Part shown: positions 35,441-45,345 of the stretch, piece after piece
How the letters are laid out: every line of letters begins with the position of its first letter
Position numbering within the stretch: position 1 is the first letter of the stretch
NCBI GenBank assembly: GCA_023252155.1
Contig: JAHEXJ010000007.1
Location: 1-52,235 of the forward strand
Direction: 5' to 3'
From: Actinomycetes bacterium
GTDB taxonomy: Bacteria > Actinomycetota > Actinomycetes > Nanopelagicales > Nanopelagicaceae
Length of the DNA: 52,235 nt
The notes under the pieces: model-generated
Seen by the model: only the letters and a program-made list of their open reading frames with translations
Database searches by the model: none
Told to the model about the DNA's origin: nothing
Position numbers and translations under genes: made by a program

Positions 35441-35697
35441 GTTCCATCAACTACATCCACTTCGGCGCCAGTGACGGCCTGAATTGCTTGTTGTAGTGCC
35501 GCCCTATGTTGATTGTGAATGTTGCCGTAGTCGAGGTTTCCCGCGAACTTTCTGCTATCCGAAAAATCCAAGTGCAGTGTGGTGCCATCTAGTTTGGCCA
35601 ACCGTGCATCAAAGAATGCGATCCACGCCATGCGATCAATCCGCTCGAGGTAATCAAGGACGTCGGCCCACTGCGCACGAAGAGTTTGAACGTCCAT
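35437..35697 (-). CDS. Small protein resembling the C-terminal domain of DnaX (gamma/tau)
   Basis: An 86-residue protein with the layout of the last domain of actinobacterial DNA polymerase III gamma/tau. It opens LRAQWADVLDYLERIDRMAW, then FDARLAKLDGTTLHLDFSDS, then HRAALQQAIQAVTGAEVDV. The match is by pattern (W..VL, DG.TL.L.F, H...L..A...V.G). It has no other domain, so it is a stand-alone version. It is translated into the GH25 gene by an ATGA overlap, an odd pair. It might be a decoy or replication partner, or a domain fold reused for another job. Confidence 0.5.
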   Translation of the reverse strand: MDVQTLRAQWADVLDYLERIDRMAWIAFFDARLAKLDGTTLHLDFSDSRKFAGNLDYGNIHNQHRAALQQAIQAVTGAEVDVVDGT

Positions 35698-35746
35698 GAT
35701 TACGACGATACCCGATCAAACTTAAGAACGGCGACCTGAGGCAGGG

Positions 35747-36415
35747 TTAGTGGCGAGGAGCACCGATCCATTTGTTGTATTCGATTGTCATCAGCACTCG
35801 CAAATTATGGCTTCGATCAGGGGTTATGCCTAAGTGTCCGGCGATTCGCGCCACGATCTGTTCGACAGATTTCTCGCTCACATATCTCTGGCGCCCAATC
35901 TCGCCATTGCTGAGTCCTAAGGCAACTAAGCGCAAAGTCTCAGCTTGTACATCAGTAAGTTGATTTACAGTGGTGATGAAAGCTTTTTCGTGACGGGATG
36001 CAAATCTATTGACCCATTGCACATCTTCCTTGCACTGCAAGGCATGAATTGAATCAGGGATTGCCTCACACAAGGATTTGAGATCCGAAAGTGATCGCTT
36101 CAGCACTATCTGAGATCCCGAAGGGATATCTCCCTCCCGAAGTCCGATGAGGCGAAGATCGGGACAAGCAGTTGTCAGAACCAAACCGAGATTCGGCTCT
36201 GACTGTCTCATCGATTGGGCCAGAGTTATTCCTTGACGATGGTCAAACTGGGCGTCGATCACAACGACGTCGGGCTTCAGGGTATTGAAAAGGTTTTGCG
36301 CGGCGGCGGGAGTATGCGCCTCACCGACAATATTTATCCCTCGAAGCCGCATCGCCTCGGCAAGTGTAATTAATTCGAAAGTATCGTCATTAACGAGTAA
36401 CACTCTCTGAGGCAT
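35747..36415 (-). CDS. Orphan response regulator with LuxR-type HTH
   Basis: A 222-residue regulator. The receiver domain opens VLLVNDDTFELI and has the phosphoryl Asp54 in VVVIDAQFD and a Lys in VLKRS. The HTH part is LTDVQAETLRLVALGLSNGE with YVSEKSVEQIVARIAGHLGI. No kinase gene is adjacent. ATG 36415 is chosen: TACTTT lies five bases before it, and the longer frame would overlap nnrD. The last helix LRVLMTIEYNKWIG is typical of NarL-type ends. Targets are unknown. Confidence 0.8.
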   Translation of the reverse strand: MPQRVLLVNDDTFELITLAEAMRLRGINIVGEAHTPAAAQNLFNTLKPDVVVIDAQFDHRQGITLAQSMRQSEPNLGLVLTTACPDLRLIGLREGDIPSGSQIVLKRSLSDLKSLCEAIPDSIHALQCKEDVQWVNRFASRHEKAFITTVNQLTDVQAETLRLVALGLSNGEIGRQRYVSEKSVEQIVARIAGHLGITPDRSHNLRVLMTIEYNKWIGAPRH

Positions 36416-36458
36416 GGTTAAAAGTAACTTGTAATGCAAAGACTTCGTGGAAGTCTGT

Positions 36459-37298
36459 TTACATTCTTTTATGCAATAGGTCACTTACGACTTTTGGGAT
36501 CGAATGCGCAACTCCGAGGGCAGATATCGGCCCACCGATAGATGAATGTTCTGCAGCGCGAGCATGAATGAGGCAAGCAGTTGCTGCTATTCCGGCAAGG
36601 AATTCTGTGTTTTCTGCAATCTCGTTTACATGGGTTGCTACGAGGGCACCAAGAATTCCGGCAAGAACATCTCCCGTACCCGCGCTGGCTAACCACGGGG
36701 ATGCGGCTGGAAGCTCGATCTCACGATCTTTAGAAGCCACGTAGGAGATGTTTCCTTTTAGGAGAACAGTTACCTGCAGGGTGTCGGCGGCAAAGCGAGC
36801 CCACTTCTTTGGGTCATTTTTAATCTCGGTACCAGAAACCTTGGCGCCACCAGAGTTCAGGAGTGCGGCCAATTCTCTATAGTGCGGCGTAATGAGCACT
36901 GGCCCCTTCTTCATTGATAAGAAGGAAAGTCCGCCTGCATCGAGGACCACGGGTAGACCTTCTTCAAGTTTTTGCCTTATCCGTTGTTCTCGTCGCCAAC
37001 CAACCTGATGTACGTCCAGTCCTGAACCGATCACCCAGGCCTGAACCTTCCCATCTTTGACAACGACTTCGGGGCGATGGGTGAGCACAAGGTCTTGGAC
37101 TCTGCGTGGACCCAGATAGCGGACCATTCCTACACCAGTTCGGATCGCTGCTTCGCACACCAGCACGCCTGCCCCTGGATACTCCCTAGAGCCAGCAATA
37201 ACGCCTACAACACCGCGTGAATACTTATCGTCGGTGGTTTTGGGAGTAGCAAAATGCAATCGAGCATCATCATCTGTCCAGATTTGCCAATGCTCCAT
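36459..37298 (-). CDS. nnrD: ADP-dependent NAD(P)H-hydrate dehydratase
   Basis: Repairs hydrated NADH and NADPH. A stand-alone ribokinase-like domain of 279 residues, without the NnrE epimerase that is fused to it in many bacteria. Marks: GVVGVIAGSREYPGAGVLVC, LDAGGLSFL, VLITPHYRELAALLN, VTVLLKG and WLASAGTGDVLAGILGAL with the catalytic Asp. The C-terminal part contains IGGPISALGVAHSIP. The gene precedes the orphan response regulator by 43 bases on the same strand. Confidence 0.9.
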   Translation of the reverse strand: MEHWQIWTDDDARLHFATPKTTDDKYSRGVVGVIAGSREYPGAGVLVCEAAIRTGVGMVRYLGPRRVQDLVLTHRPEVVVKDGKVQAWVIGSGLDVHQVGWRREQRIRQKLEEGLPVVLDAGGLSFLSMKKGPVLITPHYRELAALLNSGGAKVSGTEIKNDPKKWARFAADTLQVTVLLKGNISYVASKDREIELPAASPWLASAGTGDVLAGILGALVATHVNEIAENTEFLAGIAATACLIHARAAEHSSIGGPISALGVAHSIPKVVSDLLHKRM

Positions 37299-37468
37299 GT
37301 GTTACCTGCCGTAATCCTCAATCTGAGTATATTTCGCATTTTCTCCAATGACTATCTCTGCAAAAGCCCCACTGTGTAACGATCCGATAAATCCGCAGAT
37401 TTCGAGCATTTTTGCTTAGCGATTGATCGCGGCTGTGCTTTGATTTCATCCACGCCACGGAGGAAATC

Positions 37469-40078
37469 ATGAATATCAAGGCAAGTAGCGGCAAGTTCTT
37501 TCGAACGTACCTGATTGTAGGAATCGTTGGCGCGATGTTCTCGGTGTTCCTTCCTGAAGTCGCCTTCGCGACTCCCTCGACCGTTCATCTGACAATTCAC
37601 TATCAACGACCTGGCGATGATTACGCAGGTTGGAACCTCTGGCTTTGGAAGAACGTGGCCGGTACCGCCGGAGATGTAACCGTTTCGACAAGTGGAGTGG
37701 AGTTCAACGGTTCTGACTCATTCGGAAAAGTTCTCACAATCGATATTCCTGGGATGCAGAATTTTGACAATGTCGGATTTATCATCCGACTCAATAATTG
37801 GGCTTCGAAAGATATCTCAGATGACCGATTCATTAGCAATTTTGATGCCAACGGAAATGCGGAAATTTGGCTGATACAAGGCGATACCCAGATCTACACA
37901 TCAGCGCCTACTTCGTCATCGACAATCAGATCGGCCAGCATTGATGGGTTTCGCCAGATAACGGTAAGCCTTAGCGCCCAGCTTGCCCTGACTGGAACCG
38001 GAAACGAGGGATTTACTCTCTCCGACGGGTTGAATGTGACATCAGTGAGGCCACTCAATGGGAGCGCAAGTAGCGCTAGTAAATTGGAATTGGATTTGGA
38101 TGCCGATCTGGCCCTAGGCAAGACATACACGGTGAGCCAGACCAAATTCGGTACGGCAAAAACGACGCCGGGGCAGATCATGAATTCAGATTCATTTAAC
38201 TCGCGCTACACATATGCAGGAGATGATCTGGGCAACACCTACACGCCTCAACAAACGCAATTTCGAGTCTGGGCTCCGACCGCTACTGCTGTCAGCCTTG
38301 TTACCTACCCAAATGCAGCGGCATCTGCCGGCGTTGTGACACCGATGGTTCAGTCGGTAAACGGAACCTGGCTTCTCGTCGCCAAGGGCGACCTCAACGC
38401 AACGATCTACAACTATCGAGTCACTGTTGGGGGAGTGGAACGAGAAGCCGTCGATCCTTATGTTCGAGCGACGACGATCAACGGCATTCACGGTGTGGTT
38501 GTTGACTTGTCAAAGACGAATCCGAAGTCTTGGACAAACACGAAGCCGACATTCAGCGGGAAATCAACCGACGCTGTTATCTATGAATTGCACGTTCGCG
38601 ATCTATCCATGGATTCCTCGAGCAATATCCCTGTGGCCCACAGGGGAAAATATCTGGCGCTTACCGATGTAAAGACCTCATCGAGTTCGGGTGTCCCAAC
38701 TGGTGTCAATGCTATAAAGGATCTGGGTGTCACGCACGTCGAACTACTCCCTGTTTTCGATTTTGCGTCAGTGGACGAGGCCTCACCATCGTTCAACTGG
38801 GGCTATGACCCACAAAATTACAATGTGCCGGAAGGCTCGTACTCGACGAATCCGAGCAATCCCCAGACGCGAATTACCGAATTGAAGAGTGCCGTACAGG
38901 CTCTTCATAACGACAAGCTTCGAGTGATGATGGATGTCGTCTATAACCACGTCTTCAACGCTTCGGACTTCAGCGAGGAGAAGATCGTTCCGGGCTACTT
39001 TTTCCGAACTAACTCTGATGGCACGCTTACCAATGGGAGCGGGGTGGGCAACGATGTTGCCTCCGAACGTCCGATGGTTCGCAAGTTCATTGTGGATTCT
39101 GTTAAATATTGGGCGTCCCAGTATCACTTTGACGGATTCCGCTTCGACCTGATGGGCCTGTTGGACCTCACAACGATGCAAGAGATTCGAAAGGCGCTCA
39201 ATGCGATTGACCCAACTATTCTCATCATTGGTGAAGGGTGGGATATGGGCACGCTTCCAGATGCAATTCGAGCCAACCAGAAGAACATCGAATCTCTTGC
39301 AGGTATAGCCGCATTCAACGACGAGTTGCGCGATGGTATCAAGGGATCTGTTTTCGACTCAGCCGATCCCGGCTACGCGACGGGCAAGGTTTCTCAGATC
39401 GGTCACGTTAAAGTTGGCATCGTTGGCAACATCGATTACAGCAGTAGTGTGAGCGGAAATTGGACTACCAACGATCCCACTCAGTCGGTCAACTACGTCG
39501 AATCCCACGACAATCTGACCCTCTTCGATAAATTAACGGCAAGTGTGAAGGCCGCGACTCCGGCAAAGATCGAAGCATTGGATCGACTTTCTGCATCGAT
39601 TGCATTGTTGGCACAAGGGGTTCCGTTTATGCAGGCCGGTCAAGAATTCTTGCGGTCTAAGAATGGCGACCCAAATAGTTATAAGTCGAGTGATTCTGTC
39701 AATTCATTGAAGTGGAATCTTCGCGCGACGAATAAGAGTACGGTCAATTATTACAAGGGATTGATCGCTTTACGAAAGGCACATCCAGTCTTTAGGATTT
39801 CGACGGCTGCTCTCGTGCGAAGAGATTTGGTCTTCCTCAAAGAGCCAAATAATGTAATTGCCTACTCCCTAAATGGCAATGGGCTCAAGGATTCTTGGCA
39901 CACCGTTGTGGTAGCTCATAATCCCAACGCCACGGCCACGTTGATTTCCTTGCCTGCTAAAGGTGATTGGAAGGTCGTCGTTCAAGGCGCAAGCGCAGGC
40001 ACGAAGGCTCTAGCAACGCTCAAGAGTGTTCAGAGTGTCAAGGTTCAGGGGCAATCCACTTTGGTTCTTGAAAAATAG
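37469..40078 (+). CDS. pulA: Secreted type I pullulanase
   Basis: Cuts alpha-1,6 branches in pullulan, glycogen or starch outside the cell. The 869 residues have a signal peptide (1 to about 34), an alpha-glucan-binding CBM41 (about 38-145), a linking Ig-like part, CBM48 (about 262-345) and a GH13 barrel. The nucleophile is Asp560 (GFRFDLMG), the acid Glu589 (IIGEGWD) and the third acid Asp681 (ESHDN). VVYNHV is at 490-495 and the typical SFNWGYDPQNYNVPEGSYS near 441-459. GGAGG precedes the ATG. No partner glycan genes are close. Confidence 0.94.
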   Translation: MNIKASSGKFFRTYLIVGIVGAMFSVFLPEVAFATPSTVHLTIHYQRPGDDYAGWNLWLWKNVAGTAGDVTVSTSGVEFNGSDSFGKVLTIDIPGMQNFDNVGFIIRLNNWASKDISDDRFISNFDANGNAEIWLIQGDTQIYTSAPTSSSTIRSASIDGFRQITVSLSAQLALTGTGNEGFTLSDGLNVTSVRPLNGSASSASKLELDLDADLALGKTYTVSQTKFGTAKTTPGQIMNSDSFNSRYTYAGDDLGNTYTPQQTQFRVWAPTATAVSLVTYPNAAASAGVVTPMVQSVNGTWLLVAKGDLNATIYNYRVTVGGVEREAVDPYVRATTINGIHGVVVDLSKTNPKSWTNTKPTFSGKSTDAVIYELHVRDLSMDSSSNIPVAHRGKYLALTDVKTSSSSGVPTGVNAIKDLGVTHVELLPVFDFASVDEASPSFNWGYDPQNYNVPEGSYSTNPSNPQTRITELKSAVQALHNDKLRVMMDVVYNHVFNASDFSEEKIVPGYFFRTNSDGTLTNGSGVGNDVASERPMVRKFIVDSVKYWASQYHFDGFRFDLMGLLDLTTMQEIRKALNAIDPTILIIGEGWDMGTLPDAIRANQKNIESLAGIAAFNDELRDGIKGSVFDSADPGYATGKVSQIGHVKVGIVGNIDYSSSVSGNWTTNDPTQSVNYVESHDNLTLFDKLTASVKAATPAKIEALDRLSASIALLAQGVPFMQAGQEFLRSKNGDPNSYKSSDSVNSLKWNLRATNKSTVNYYKGLIALRKAHPVFRISTAALVRRDLVFLKEPNNVIAYSLNGNGLKDSWHTVVVAHNPNATATLISLPAKGDWKVVVQGASAGTKALATLKSVQSVKVQGQSTLVLEK

Positions 40079-40116
40079 AATCCAGCGCTGATATCTCCTT
40101 AGTTGGACTTGCACTA

Positions 40117-40145
40117 TTGACATTGTATTTGCGCAGTTCTATAAA
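40117..40145 (+). promoter_or_regulatory. Consensus promoter in the pullulanase-SHOCT gap
   Basis: TTGACA (40117-40122), a 17-base spacer and TATAAA (40140-40145). This is the closest match to the vegetative consensus in the window. It points right, with start expected near 40152, into a 499-base gap with no clear gene. Confidence 0.65.
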
Positions 40146-40151
40146 TGGCTT

Positions 40152-40427
40152 GTCTCATTAATTCGGATTAAAAACCTGAATTTATGGGAAGCGGATCGGG
40201 AAACAATTCTGGTACTTCGCCTAGCGAGGTTATCAACACGGCGACGACGTGGGGGTTGGTGAAACGGCAGATTCGAGTCGGACTACATTGGGTGAGTTCT
40301 TCTCAGGAAACTGGGAAAACGCTAATCCGTCGGCTTTCGTTGGTCGATAGTGAAGAGAGAATCTAATCACCGTTCGTAGCGTGACGACATAGTGGGCCCC
40401 TCGAACATCTATTTCGAGGGGCCCCAC
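40152..40427 (+). ncRNA. Candidate small transcript of unknown kind
   Basis: From the strong promoter to the hairpin at 40394-40424 is about 275 bases. Within it, an ATG at 40184 opens a 60-residue frame (MGSGSGNNSGTSPSEV...) ending at 40366, without a ribosome site and with no family match. Either a small protein, a remnant or a noncoding RNA is possible. The rest of the 499-base gap (40428-40577) holds only the likely promoter of the SHOCT gene. Confidence 0.25.
40394..40424. terminator. 12-bp GC hairpin
   Basis: A perfect stem GGGCCCCTCGAA / TTCGAGGGGCCC with a seven-base loop, extended by a few more pairs with one bulge. No T tract follows, so it may be a terminator of an unusual form or a stable RNA end. 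Confidence 0.6.
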
Positions 40428-40577
40428 ACATGTATTAAGCCATAGGGCAACTCGAAACCCCGGGCAGACACGCTGAGGGAATTTTCTTCATGGAATCTTT
40501 AGCATTCGCCTGTTCGATCTCCATGTTCAATCCCTACTATTCAAGTAGTTGATTAGTTCGTTGAGACCGAAAAGGGG

Positions 40578-40850
40578 ATGGACATGATGGGTTGGTATCG
40601 TGGAGACGGATACGGATGGATGAGCGGCGGAGGATGGCTCATGATGGGGCTGTTCTGGATTCTCATAATCGGCATCGGAATTTGGCTGGTCACGTGGTTG
40701 ACGCGCAAGGAGAAATCAGTTGTTCGAGAAGAGTCACCACGCCAGATTCTTGATCGTCGATTGGCTTCGGGCGAAATCGACCCCGCTCAGTATGCTCAAG
40801 CGCGGAGGCTAATCGAGGGGCACTCTCCGGACGCGGGTGAGAACAAGTAA
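40578..40850 (+). CDS. SHOCT-domain small membrane protein
   Basis: A 90-residue protein with a Met/Gly/Trp-rich start (MDMMGWYRGDGYGWMSGGG), one TM helix (about 21-42) and a C-terminal SHOCT motif ILDRRLASGEIDPAQYAQARRLI. Such proteins often sit beside copper-response genes, and the Met-rich start could touch copper. AAAAGGGGA precedes the ATG. It is the first gene of the row with the OmpR regulator and kinase, whose GTG is 38 bases after its stop. Confidence 0.8.
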   Translation: MDMMGWYRGDGYGWMSGGGWLMMGLFWILIIGIGIWLVTWLTRKEKSVVREESPRQILDRRLASGEIDPAQYAQARRLIEGHSPDAGENK

Positions 40851-40887
40851 TCTAAAGGTTCCTCTTACATTGAAGAAGTGGGAACAG

Positions 40888-41592
40888 GTGAGCCGGAGAC
40901 TTCGAGTACTGGTCGTTGAGGACGAGGTTGAGTTGGCGAAAGTTGTCGCTAACTACTTCGAGCATGAGGGATATCTGGTTGAAACGGCGATCGACGGCCC
41001 TTCTGCGGTGGAGAAGGCTAGAGCGAGTAAACCCGATTTTATAGTTTTGGATTTGATGCTTCCTGGATTCGACGGCATTGAAGTCTGCAGGCAGGTCAGG
41101 ACTTTTTCAGACGCGTACATCTTGATGCTGACCGCCCGCGAAGAAGAGGTGGACAAAATTGTTGGTTTTGCTGTTGGTGCAGATGATTATCTAGTCAAGC
41201 CATTCTCGCCACGCGAACTGATTGCCCGTTCCAAAGCGATCATGCGGCGGCCTCGATCTCAAGGCCAAGACGGACGTGAAGAAAGTTCTACCGCATTGCA
41301 ATTTGGTGACCTGAAAATCGATCCGGCGTCGCGCGTGGTTAGTGTCAACGGCAACCCAGTCGAACTGACTCGGATTGAGTTCGACTTGTTGGAGATTATG
41401 GTCGAGAGTCCAAGGAATATTTTTTCGCGACGTCAACTTCTCGAACTAGTTTGGGGAGGAGATTGGTACGGCGAGATCCATGTCGTTGATGTACATGTGG
41501 GGCACCTACGGAAGAAATTGACAGATGCTGGGATGCCTTTAAGCACAATTCGTACTGTTCGCGGTGTTGGCTACGGGATGGAAATGCTGTGA
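40888..41592 (+). CDS. OmpR/PhoB family response regulator
   Basis: A 234-residue regulator. The receiver has the acidic pair VEDE, Asp55 (FIVLDLMLPG) and Lys in DDYLVKPFSP. The winged-helix output domain (about 130-232) has ELTRIEFDLLEIM, IFSRRQLLELVWGGDW, VVDVHVGHLRKKL and TVRGVGYGM. The GTG at 40888 is the best start: it begins just before the first strand and lies downstream of GGGAAC; the longer frame overlaps the SHOCT gene. The stop overlaps the kinase GTG (GTGA). The copper genes opposite suggest a metal or redox signal. Confidence 0.92.
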   Translation: MSRRLRVLVVEDEVELAKVVANYFEHEGYLVETAIDGPSAVEKARASKPDFIVLDLMLPGFDGIEVCRQVRTFSDAYILMLTAREEEVDKIVGFAVGADDYLVKPFSPRELIARSKAIMRRPRSQGQDGREESSTALQFGDLKIDPASRVVSVNGNPVELTRIEFDLLEIMVESPRNIFSRRQLLELVWGGDWYGEIHVVDVHVGHLRKKLTDAGMPLSTIRTVRGVGYGMEML

Positions 41593-42704
41593 AATCCCGG
41601 CGTAAGCCCCGACTCGTCACTCAACTGTTAGTGGGCCAAGTTGTTTTGATTGTGATTGCCGGTGCGACATTGATAGCAACCGCATTGCTAGTGGCACCTT
41701 CGATATTCAACAGACACATGCGTGAGGCCGGCATCGATACGAGTTCAGCGAAAAAGCACATAACCGAGGCATTCGCAGGTTCATTCAGTCTCTCCTTAGG
41801 CATCGCCATGATCACCTCATTGTTGGTTGCCGGGATTCTGGCTTGGTATTTAATGCAAAGAATCGCCGATCCAATTGAGAGTCTGGCAATTTTCGCAGAA
41901 TCTTTGTCGTTGGGCGATAGCTCTCAGAAAGCGACGATCGAGAGTTCGACTCCGGAGATTGACCGCCTTGCCGTGGCGCTCACCGGCATGTCTACCGAGT
42001 TGTCCAAGATTCACAATGATCAGGCTCGGATGCTGCGCGATTTAGCCCACGAACTGCGAACTCCAATTGCGACCATCGGCGCCTTGGTCGACGGGATAGA
42101 AGATGGCGTCGTCAAAGGTGATGCCCATTCCTGGAACACGATGCGAGAACAGTTGAACAGGCTCAATCGCCTCTCCCGCGATGTTCGGGACGTATCACAT
42201 TCATATGATCAAACGTTGAGTACTCAAAAAACACCGGTCAGCCCAGATGAAATCGGTCGTTCAGCCATTGCGGCATGGCTTGCTCGATTTGAGAAGAAAG
42301 GCGTCGTTCTCGAACTTAAGACATCCGAGGATGCCCCGCTCATACATGCGGATCCCTTACGGATCGGACAAGTACTTTCCAATCTCTTAGAGAACGCATT
42401 ACGCCACACTCCGAAATCGGGAAAAGTGGAATTGAACATTCGATCCGTTGAGAGCCAAGTGATCTTCTCAGTCCACGATACTGGTGAAGGTATTTCCGCT
42501 AGCAAGTTACCTCATATCTTTGATCGGCTGTATCGCGGCGACAGCGCCAGACAAGCCGGTGATACAGGCTCCGGTCTAGGATTGACTATTGCCCGAAGTA
42601 TTGCGGAAAGTCATTCGGGTTCACTCACGGCTTCAAGCCGTGGGCGCGGCCAAGGTTCGACATTTACGTTGATGCTACCGGCTATGCGCAATGCAAAGAA
42701 TTAG
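41589..42704 (+). CDS. Sensor histidine kinase
   Basis: Partner of the OmpR-type regulator, 371 residues. TM1 (about 11-37) and TM2 (about 64-90) enclose a short outer loop of about 30 residues. A HAMP linker follows, then the H-box [18 protein letters not shown] near 150. The ATPase has [18 protein letters not shown] and [14 protein letters not shown]. The outer sensor is small and shows no clear metal-binding cluster. GTG start, overlapping the regulator's stop. It converges on the copA end with a 4-base overlap. Confidence 0.92.
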   Translation: MKSRRKPRLVTQLLVGQVVLIVIAGATLIATALLVAPSIFNRHMREAGIDTSSAKKHITEAFAGSFSLSLGIAMITSLLVAGILAWYLMQRIADPIESLAIFAESLSLGDSSQKATIESSTPEIDRLAVALTGMSTELSKIHNDQARMLRDLAHELRTPIATIGALVDGIEDGVVKGDAHSWNTMREQLNRLNRLSRDVRDVSHSYDQTLSTQKTPVSPDEIGRSAIAAWLARFEKKGVVLELKTSEDAPLIHADPLRIGQVLSNLLENALRHTPKSGKVELNIRSVESQVIFSVHDTGEGISASKLPHIFDRLYRGDSARQAGDTGSGLGLTIARSIAESHSGSLTASSRGRGQGSTFTLMLPAMRNAKN

Positions 42705-45175
42705 ATTGAAGGGCGCCATCTTCGCAATCTATTTGCATTGAGAACGACGGAAAGAGAACTCAGCGCCATAGCGGCGGCGGCAATCATGGGGCTCAAGCGC
42801 AAACCGAAGAATGGGTAGAGCACGCCTGCTGCAATTGGCAGTCCGAGTCCGTTATACACGAGCGCGAAAAAAAGATTCTGGCGGATGTTTCTCATCGTCG
42901 AACGGCTAAGTTCAATTGCCGTGACCACACCTGCGAGCGATCCTGACATAAGGGTGATATCCGCAGCTTCAATTGCCACGTCCGTTCCGCTTGAAATAGC
43001 GAACCCCACGTCGGCCTGCGCCAATGCAGGGGCGTCGTTGATGCCATCTCCCACCATGGCGACACGAAATCCTTGCTTCTGCAGTTCCGAAACCGCCGTG
43101 GCTTTATTTTCTGGGAGGACTTGCGAACGAATATCGGCTTCTCCAATCCCAACTTGTGCCCCAATAGCGTTGGCAGTTCTTGGGTTGTCACCTGTGATCA
43201 TGAGGATGCGAAGTCCTAACCGTTGAAGTGCCGCGATTGACGATGTGCTATTTGCCCTAACCGTGTCTGCGACAGCGATCACGCCGGCGGCTCTTCCATT
43301 TATTGCAATGAGCATTGCAGTTTTGCCTTCGGACGCCATGCGATCGGCGATGGAGGTGAGGACGCCTGAATCGACATTGCTTTCGTCTAGAAGTTTTTTG
43401 TTACCTACAAGAACCAAGTCCTTGTTAATCAGGGCACGAACGCCGCGTCCAGTAATTGAATTAAATTCCTCAGTTTTGGATAGCGCCAGTTCTTTGCTGC
43501 GCGCTCCTTCCAGAATTGCAGAAGCAAGTGGATGCTCACTTTCCTGCTCCGCCGCGGCAACGAGTGCCAAAAGGTAATCTGACTCGTAACCTTCCAAAGT
43601 CACGACGTCGGTTAAAACAGGTTTTCCTTCTGTGATGGTTCCAGTCTTATCGAGGATCACAGCATCAATTTTGTGCGCACTCTCAAGTGCCTCGGCCGAG
43701 CGGATTAAGACACCGGCTTGTGCTCCTTTGCCAGTACTAACCATGATGGAAAGGGGAGTGGCCAATCCAAGCGCGCATGGGCAAGCGATGATGAGTACGC
43801 TCACAGCTGCCACCAGAGCGTAAGTGAAGACTGGTGAGGGCCCCACGAGATACCAACTGGCAAATGTCGCAATTGCAATAGCAATAACCGTGGGAACAAA
43901 TACGGCGCTGATCGAATCTGCCAGACGTTGGATGGGCGCTTTGGTTGCTTGTGCTTGTTGAACCATCTTGATTATTTGAGCCAGAACTGTGTTGACTCCA
44001 ACCTTGCTCGTTCGTATGTGCAGGGCACCCGTTCCATTGAGGGTCGCCCCTATCAGCGTGTCACCGGGCACTTTTTCGATTGGAATCGATTCACCCGTAA
44101 CCATCGACTCATCGACCGCTGAGTGACCACTCTCGACGATGCCATCCACCGGGATCTTCTCTCCAGGTCGAACGACCACTTCGTCGCCAACGACCACTTC
44201 TTCCATTGGAATCTCCACCTCAATTCCGTTTCGAAGTACTCGCGCAGTTGGTGGCTGAAGATCCAAAAGAGCACGAATAGCCTCGCCGGTACCGGCTTTG
44301 GCTTTAGTCTCTAATAGTCGCCCGAAGAGTATGAGAGTGATAATGACGCCGACCGCTTCAAAGTAAACATCGCGCACGGTCGTTGGCAATATCCTTGGAA
44401 TAAAGGTGGCGATTACGCTATAGCTGTATGCGGCAGTTGTTCCGAGGGTGATGAGAGTGTTCATTTCGGCACTTCGGTGTCGAAGCGTTAGCCACCCAAT
44501 GGAATGGATAGGCCAACCAACATAAAACATGACTGGTGTGATTAACGCGAACTGTGTCCAACGGTTCATCAATAAAGAGGGAATACCAATTCCCAGCGCG
44601 TCGCCCATGACGGCAACAAGTACAGGAAATGTGAGGACGGCTCCGATGATTACGCGTCGTGTAAGGTCTCGAATTTCAGATTTTCTACCTATCGCAGCGT
44701 TTTCTTCATCTCCGGCGAAGTCGCTCATATTCTCTGGGTTAAATTCATTCTCCTCTGCCGGAAACGTTGATAGTTGTGAACCAGTCGAAACGGAGTTGGT
44801 GGTGGGATTTACCATTAATTTTCCATGAACCATATTCATCCCGCACGCGAACTCATAAGTGCCAGTTTTGTCAGGTGTAAAAATCACAGTGGTACGTTTG
44901 TTTGCGGGTAAATCGGCAGCAATGAGGAACGCTGGGATTATCACCTTCTCCGTGCATGAACCGCTCTCTTGGCGGTTAAAAGTAATATGAAGCGGAACGC
45001 CGACGGTAGCCTGGACCGTGTCAGGAGAGTATCCACCTTTAACGACTATCTCGATGCTTTGATTACTACCTTCACTCTTGGTATGAGTGGCCTTCCTAGG
45101 GGCAAAAAAGAACCACCCGACAGCGGATAAGAGCACTCCGGTGCTGATGAGTACTGCAACATCAGATCCGCTCAT
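42701..45175 (-). CDS. copA: Cu+-exporting P-type ATPase with N-terminal cupredoxin-like domain
   Basis: An 824-residue P1B-type ATPase. Unusually, an extra TM segment (about 8-24) and a cupredoxin-like domain (about 38-122) with Cys74, Cys111 and His117 ([12 protein letters not shown]) precede the pump. The usual CxxC heavy-metal domain is missing. The pump has TGES (360-363), the CPC metal site at 465-467, DKTGT (Asp509 phosphorylated), EHPLA and the hinge [16 protein letters not shown]. The outer domain may take or give copper at the membrane face. The ATG at 45175 follows AGGGG. Last gene of a run that begins at ccdA. Confidence 0.93.
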   Translation of the reverse strand: MSGSDVAVLISTGVLLSAVGWFFFAPRKATHTKSEGSNQSIEIVVKGGYSPDTVQATVGVPLHITFNRQESGSCTEKVIIPAFLIAADLPANKRTTVIFTPDKTGTYEFACGMNMVHGKLMVNPTTNSVSTGSQLSTFPAEENEFNPENMSDFAGDEENAAIGRKSEIRDLTRRVIIGAVLTFPVLVAVMGDALGIGIPSLLMNRWTQFALITPVMFYVGWPIHSIGWLTLRHRSAEMNTLITLGTTAAYSYSVIATFIPRILPTTVRDVYFEAVGVIITLILFGRLLETKAKAGTGEAIRALLDLQPPTARVLRNGIEVEIPMEEVVVGDEVVVRPGEKIPVDGIVESGHSAVDESMVTGESIPIEKVPGDTLIGATLNGTGALHIRTSKVGVNTVLAQIIKMVQQAQATKAPIQRLADSISAVFVPTVIAIAIATFASWYLVGPSPVFTYALVAAVSVLIIACPCALGLATPLSIMVSTGKGAQAGVLIRSAEALESAHKIDAVILDKTGTITEGKPVLTDVVTLEGYESDYLLALVAAAEQESEHPLASAILEGARSKELALSKTEEFNSITGRGVRALINKDLVLVGNKKLLDESNVDSGVLTSIADRMASEGKTAMLIAINGRAAGVIAVADTVRANSTSSIAALQRLGLRILMITGDNPRTANAIGAQVGIGEADIRSQVLPENKATAVSELQKQGFRVAMVGDGINDAPALAQADVGFAISSGTDVAIEAADITLMSGSLAGVVTAIELSRSTMRNIRQNLFFALVYNGLGLPIAAGVLYPFFGLRLSPMIAAAAMALSSLSVVLNANRLRRWRPSI

Positions 45176-45180
45176 AACCC

Positions 45181-45345
45181 CTATTTCTCCTTGTTGTGGT
45201 CCATTTTCTCCTTGTTGTGGTCCATCCCGCGCATCATGAAGACCATCATGACAGGGCAAACGAGTACTAACAAGAGTGGCGGAGAAACTCCTGCGATTAA
45301 GAGCGCTATCGCTATTGCTGCAACCACGAATAATGGTTTTGTCAT
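45181..45345 (-). CDS. 54-residue membrane protein (DUF2933-like)
   Basis: A small gene that starts by an ATGA overlap with the upstream glutaredoxin-like gene and ends six bases before the copA ATG. It is mostly one or two TM segments ([20 protein letters not shown], then a Val/Leu run), followed by [18 protein letters not shown] and a second copy of MDHNKEK. The Cys-Pro-x-Met-Met...Met-Met-x-Gly-Met pattern with a following His is like small DUF2933 proteins near copper genes. Met, Cys and His could carry copper. The repeat of seven residues comes from a 21-bp DNA duplication. Confidence 0.7.
   Translation of the reverse strand: MTKPLFVVAAIAIALLIAGVSPPLLLVLVCPVMMVFMMRGMDHNKEKMDHNKEK

Noticed and set aside
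40233-40427. Minus-strand 64-codon frame in the pullulanase-SHOCT gap
   Set aside because: No ribosome site or family match, and it runs across the GC hairpin.
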